Made by a program: the position numbers and the translations under genes. The notes under the pieces were generated by a model that had not been told where the DNA came from, did not search any database, and saw only the letters and a list, made by a program, of their open reading frames with translations. 64,000 bases of DNA from Streptomyces sp. MBT53 (GTDB lineage Bacteria; Actinomycetota; Actinomycetes; Streptomycetales; Streptomycetaceae). This document shows, one piece after another, positions 61,088 to 64,000 of the stretch (positions are counted from its first letter, which is position 1; each line of letters starts with the position of its first letter). The stretch is from contig NZ_JAEQAZ010000019.1 of the NCBI RefSeq assembly GCF_016654115.1, positions 1-64,000 on the forward strand, in the 5' to 3' direction.

Positions 61088-61374
61088 CTTTGCCCTCCTC
61101 ATTGAAGGGTCCCGTGGTGAGGGGGTCCGTTCTCTGCACTGCCGAGTCTTGCACCGCCCACTGACAATCGCTGCCGGAGTGCCGGTTCGACTTGGGGACA
61201 CGACAGTCATCACCCTCGGTGACCGCCGAAGTTCTCCGTGTTTTCATCGGGTTCCGCGCGCCGCCGTGCGCCGGTGCGGGCGCGGTGCCACCATCGGGGT
61301 GGCCGGAGGCCCCCGAGCGCGGCGTTGATCCCGCGTTGATCGAACGTTTTTCACCGCACGGCACGCTCCTGCTC

Positions 61375-61620
61375 ATGCACATCGACACGATCACCTCGCC
61401 CGACCTGGACTGGCAGCAGGAGGCGTTGTGCGCGCAGACCGGGGCGGACTTCTTCTTCCCCGAGCCCGGCAGCTCCGTACGAGAAGCCAAGCGCATCTGC
61501 GGCATGTGCCCGATCCGCTCCGTCTGTCTGGAGTACGCCCTCGACAACGACGAGCGCTTCGGAGTGTGGGGCGGCCTCTCGGAGAAGGAACGCCTGGAAC
61601 TCCGACGCGCCTCGCACTGA
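61375..61620 (+). CDS. Short WhiB-family iron-sulfur regulator
   Basis: This 81-residue protein has the WhiB cluster Cys19, Cys42, Cys45 and Cys51 (ALCAQ, then ICGMCPIRSVC). The turn motif FGVWGGLSEKER follows, then a short basic tail. It probably binds [4Fe-4S] and a sigma factor. ATG 61375 has no ribosome site; a longer frame is open upstream, but its residues do not look like WhiB. The transcript may be leaderless. It is 65 bp upstream of the first tRNA-like gene. Confidence 0.88.
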   Translation: MHIDTITSPDLDWQQEALCAQTGADFFFPEPGSSVREAKRICGMCPIRSVCLEYALDNDERFGVWGGLSEKERLELRRASH

Positions 61621-61684
61621 CCGCGACCGGCGCGTTTATCGATGCGTCCCGCGCGCGGGAGTGCGGTTAGGATCCGGGGGCGCA

Positions 61685-61757
61685 CCCGGGCGTAGCGCAG
61701 AGGCAGGCGCACGTCGTGCTCTGACGAATCACATCGGTTCGAATCCGATCCCCGGGC
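61685..61757 (+). tRNA. tRNA-like gene 1, non-standard, anticodon uncertain
   Basis: A TTCGAAT T-loop sits on a 5-bp stem (ATCGG/CCGAT). The D-arm is GCGC-AGAGGCAG-GCGC. The acceptor is CCCGGG/CCCGGG with one bulged C, and can extend outward as CGCA/TGCG around another C bulge. The anticodon arm folds best as CGTC-GTGCTCT-GACG (anticodon GCT, serine), but aligned by length with gene 2 it reads CTC with a poor stem. A Ser tRNA should have a long variable arm; this one has only about five bases. It may be a degenerate or specialised tRNA. TAGGAT at 61668 may be its -10 box. Confidence 0.5.
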
Positions 61758-61767
61758 TGCGTTCGGG

Positions 61768-61839
61768 GGCCCTGTAGAGCAGAGGCAGACTCGCCGCCTT
61801 CTCATGGCGGTCACGCCGGTTCGAATCCGGCCGGGGCCC
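61768..61839 (+). tRNA. tRNA-Glu(CTC)-like gene 2
   Basis: All arms fold. The acceptor is GGCCCTG/CGGGGCC with one G-U pair. The D-arm is GAG/CTC around an AGAGGCAG-type loop. The anticodon stem CCGCC/GGCGG closes loop TTCTCAT (anticodon CTC, Glu), then come variable TCAC and T-arm GCCGG-TTCGAAT-CCGGC. One more outer pair (G61767-C61839) would give an 8-bp acceptor with A as discriminator. It differs strongly from the usual Streptomyces tRNA-Glu. It shares GCAGAGGCAG, TCAC and CGGTTCGAATCCG with gene 1, 10 bp upstream, and ends 29 bp before the SDR-like gene. Confidence 0.7.
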
Positions 61840-61868
61840 ATTTCTGAGCACGGCCGGGGCGGGAATCG

Positions 61869-63221
61869 ATGAGTGACGAGGGCGGGATCACCGAGGCGGA
61901 ACTCGCGGCCTTCCACCACGCGGTGGGCAGGCTGCGGGAGTTGCCCGCCGACGATCCGGTGCGTCTGCACGCGGAACAGGTCGCCGCGTCCTTCGCCCGG
62001 GACGGACGGCTGCGGCGCCGCAAGGCGCGCGGCGCCGACGTGTCCGCGGCTGACGCGGCGGTGATGGCCGCGACGGCTACGGGGGCGGTGGACCGGCGCG
62101 AGGACGCTCCGCTGGGCCCGACGGACGAGCCTGCCCAGGTGGACGCCCGGGGTGTGTACCGCAAGCCGCGTGGTTGTTATGTCTGCAAGTCGCCCTATCG
62201 ACAGGTGGATTCCTTCTACCACCGGCTGTGCCCCGAGTGCGCCGCCGACAACACCGCCCGCCGTGCGCTGAGTACGGATCTGAGCGGGCGCCGGGTGCTG
62301 CTCACCGGCGGGCGGGTGAAGATCGGTTTCCAACTGGCCCTGATGATGCTGCGGGACGGCGCGGAGGTGCAGGTCACCTCGCGGTTCCCGCACGACACCG
62401 TGCGCCGATTCCGCGCGGAGCCCGGCAGCGAGAAATGGCTGGACCGGCTGTCGGTGCTCGCCGTGGACCTCCGCGACCCGCGCCAAGTCCTCGGCCTGTG
62501 CGAGGAGTTGCGGCAGACCGGCGAACCGCTCGACATCCTCGTCAACAACGCCGCGCAGACGGTACGGCGCCCCCCGCAGTCGTACGCCCTGCTGGCCGCC
62601 GGCGAGCGCGACGCACTGCCCGAACGGGTCCGCCAGGCACCGGGGTTCACACCCATGCGGATGCTCGCGGGCGGGGCCTCGGCGCTGCCCGTCGTCCTGC
62701 GCGAGGCCGACGAGGCCGGGCTGCTGCCCGACCCGTCCCCGGAGAACTCCTGGTCGGCGCGGCTCGGCGCCCTCGATCCGGCCGAGGTCCTGGAGACCCA
62801 GCTGGTCAACGCGCTGGCCCCCGCCCTGCTGTGCGACCGGCTGCTGCCGCTGCTGCTCGCCTCGCCGCGCCCACGCCGGTACGTCGTCAACGTGACCGCC
62901 GTCGAGGGCCGGTTCGCCGTGCGCAACAAGACGGCCGGGCACCCGCACACCAACATGGCCAAGGCCGCGCTCAACATGCTCACCCGCACCAGCGCCGCCG
63001 AACTCGCCGAACACGGCGTCCACATGTGTGCCGTCGACACGGGCTGGATCACCGACGAGAACCCCGCCCCCAAGAAGAGCCGTATGGCCGGGGCCGGCTT
63101 CCGCACCCCGCTGGACATCGTGGACGGCGCGGCCCGCGTCTACGACCCGATCGTGCGCGGCGAGTCGGGGGACCCGGTGTCCGGGGTGTTCCTCAAGGAC
63201 TATCGGGAGGCGGCGTGGTGA
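61869..63221 (+). CDS. Atypical SDR-fold protein with four-cysteine zinc-ribbon-like insert
   Basis: This is a 450-residue protein. Residues 1-95 are mainly helical. C103-x2-C106 and C121-x2-C124 (CYVC, CPEC) look like a zinc ribbon. The Rossmann domain begins VLLTGGRVKIGFQLAL at residue 143. The usual TGxxxGxG is altered, with Lys151 for the middle Gly. NNAAQ at 226-230 is intact. In the catalytic YxxxK only Lys365 remains, and the Tyr position is Thr361 (HPHTNMAKAAL). It is likely a scaffold or an unusual enzyme, not a standard dehydrogenase. Its stop overlaps the next gene's GTG. It lies directly after two tRNA-like genes. Confidence 0.85.
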   Translation: MSDEGGITEAELAAFHHAVGRLRELPADDPVRLHAEQVAASFARDGRLRRRKARGADVSAADAAVMAATATGAVDRREDAPLGPTDEPAQVDARGVYRKPRGCYVCKSPYRQVDSFYHRLCPECAADNTARRALSTDLSGRRVLLTGGRVKIGFQLALMMLRDGAEVQVTSRFPHDTVRRFRAEPGSEKWLDRLSVLAVDLRDPRQVLGLCEELRQTGEPLDILVNNAAQTVRRPPQSYALLAAGERDALPERVRQAPGFTPMRMLAGGASALPVVLREADEAGLLPDPSPENSWSARLGALDPAEVLETQLVNALAPALLCDRLLPLLLASPRPRRYVVNVTAVEGRFAVRNKTAGHPHTNMAKAALNMLTRTSAAELAEHGVHMCAVDTGWITDENPAPKKSRMAGAGFRTPLDIVDGAARVYDPIVRGESGDPVSGVFLKDYREAAW

Positions 63222-64000
63222 GCGGGGACCCGGAGGACACGGGTGAGGTCGGCTTCGCCGGTGTGGTGTACGTCCCGCCGCGTCCGGTCGCCGAACTCGG
63301 GCCGCTGCTGGACTGGTTGCGGGCGGGGCGGCCGGCCGGGGAGCGGCTGGACTTCGCCGTCGGGACGGCGCTGCCGGACGGGCGTCTGGACCTGTGCAAG
63401 CAGGGTCTGGGGGCGGAGGGCGCCGCGCGCGTCGCCGAGGCACTGGCCCAAGGCCCTTCGCCCGTACGGCACTTGCTGCTCGGTACGGACGGGCTCGGTG
63501 ACGAGGGTGCCGAGGCCGTGGCCGGCGGGAGCGGTGAGGTCGAGACGCTTTACCTCGGCTGCAACGGGATCACGGCCGGCGGTGCCTGCCGGATCGCCGA
63601 CCAGTTGCGTGCCTCGCCGCAGGTCGTGACCGGTGTGTGGCTCAAGCGCAATCCGCTGGGCAGCGGCGGTGGGCGGGCGGCGGCCGAACTCATCGAGTCC
63701 GCGCGGTCGTTGCGCACGCTCGACCTCGTACAGACCGGGCTCGACCCGGCCGGCGTGACCGTCCTCGCCGACGCGCTGCTGGCCGCCGCCGGCAACGGGC
63801 GCCGTATCGAGCGGCTCTTCGTCGGCGGCAACCCGCTCGGCGCGGAGGGCGCTGTGCCCCTCGCCGCTGTCATCGCGGCGGGCGCGATCGACGAACTCTA
63901 CGTGTCCGCCGCCCAGTTGGGTGACGCGGGCGCCCTCCGGCTGGCCGAGGCTCTGGAACGGGCGCCGTACGGACGGCTCGCGCGGCTGTCCGTCGCCAGC
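63218..64000 (+). CDS. Leucine-rich-repeat (ribonuclease-inhibitor-like) protein, 3' end beyond window
   Basis: 261 residues are visible and the frame stays open to the window edge, so this is partial. Start GTG 63218 forms GTGA with the SDR stop, so it is probably translationally coupled. From residue 60 on, repeats of about 25-30 residues show LxxLxLxxNxLGxxGAxxLAxAL-type spacing (LDLCKQGLGAEGAARVAEAL, LYLGCNGITAGGACRIADQL, VWLKRNPLGSGGGRAAAELI, LDLVQTGLDPAGVTVLADAL, LFVGGNPLGAEGAVPLAAVI). This is the ribonuclease-inhibitor LRR class, a protein- or RNA-binding scaffold. No signal peptide, so cytoplasmic. Confidence 0.85.
   Translation, partial: MSGDPEDTGEVGFAGVVYVPPRPVAELGPLLDWLRAGRPAGERLDFAVGTALPDGRLDLCKQGLGAEGAARVAEALAQGPSPVRHLLLGTDGLGDEGAEAVAGGSGEVETLYLGCNGITAGGACRIADQLRASPQVVTGVWLKRNPLGSGGGRAAAELIESARSLRTLDLVQTGLDPAGVTVLADALLAAAGNGRRIERLFVGGNPLGAEGAVPLAAVIAAGAIDELYVSAAQLGDAGALRLAEALERAPYGRLARLSVAS

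Noticed and set aside
61685..61757. tRNA-like gene 1 as a selenocysteine tRNA
   Set aside because: It has no TCA anticodon and no long variable arm, and no selenoprotein genes are seen here.
60573..63443. 956-codon minus-strand frame over the WhiB, tRNA-like and SDR genes
   Set aside because: It crosses two structured tRNA-like genes and reads as low-complexity antisense; the plus-strand genes have clear motifs.

Overview
The window is chromosomal DNA of a Streptomyces-type actinomycete. GC content is very high with G/C-rich third codon positions. Many genes start with GTG or TTG, many adjacent genes share 4-bp ATGA/GTGA overlaps, and Streptomyces hallmarks are present: DasR-like GntR regulators, a pcaV-pcaIJFHGBL cluster, a WhiB protein, MmyB-like XRE regulators and DUF2510 proteins. 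No insertion sequence, prophage, CRISPR array or rRNA was seen.

1-24300 is a carbohydrate-use region. Two paralogous GntR repressors each face a sugar ABC importer. Module A (101-6527) is binding protein, two permeases, a GH4 glycosidase and a BadF-type sugar kinase. Module B (16935-24293) is binding protein, two permeases, a cytoplasmic GH20 and a secreted CBM3-GH16. No ATPase is encoded in either, so a shared MsiK-like ATPase elsewhere is expected. Between them lie an Atu4866-domain protein, a divergent pair of secreted glycosidases (GH76 and a six-hairpin GH78-like enzyme) with matching palindromes, and a response regulator-sensor kinase-GH9 operon with overlapping genes.

24300-37000 is redox and signalling: an F420/NADP reductase-like protein, two SDRs and a MarR regulator linked by a shared 14-bp operator; two divergent XRE regulators; an NAD kinase; and a two-component system divergent from a MacAB-type export operon.

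37000-47700 holds a Tat-exported phospholipase C, a DUF2510-scramblase-like protein, a PAP2/DMT membrane pair divergent from a TetR gene with an elaborate inverted-repeat operator, a DUF2510 secreted-domain protein, a small secreted protein and a large AAA/TPR regulator that lacks the usual LuxR DNA-binding domain.

47700-54900 is the complete protocatechuate branch of the beta-ketoadipate pathway with its MarR regulator PcaV. 54900-61620 contains a DUF3048 lipoprotein, a split LigC/LigD-polymerase pair, an ornithine cyclodeaminase homologue, a LacI regulator with a CebR-like box, a glyoxalase-fold protein and a short WhiB protein.

61680-64000 is the most unusual stretch: two tandem, related, non-standard tRNA-like genes immediately upstream of a two-gene operon. 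Its first gene is an SDR-fold protein with an inserted four-cysteine zinc-ribbon-like motif and no catalytic tyrosine. The second is a leucine-rich-repeat protein that runs off the window end.
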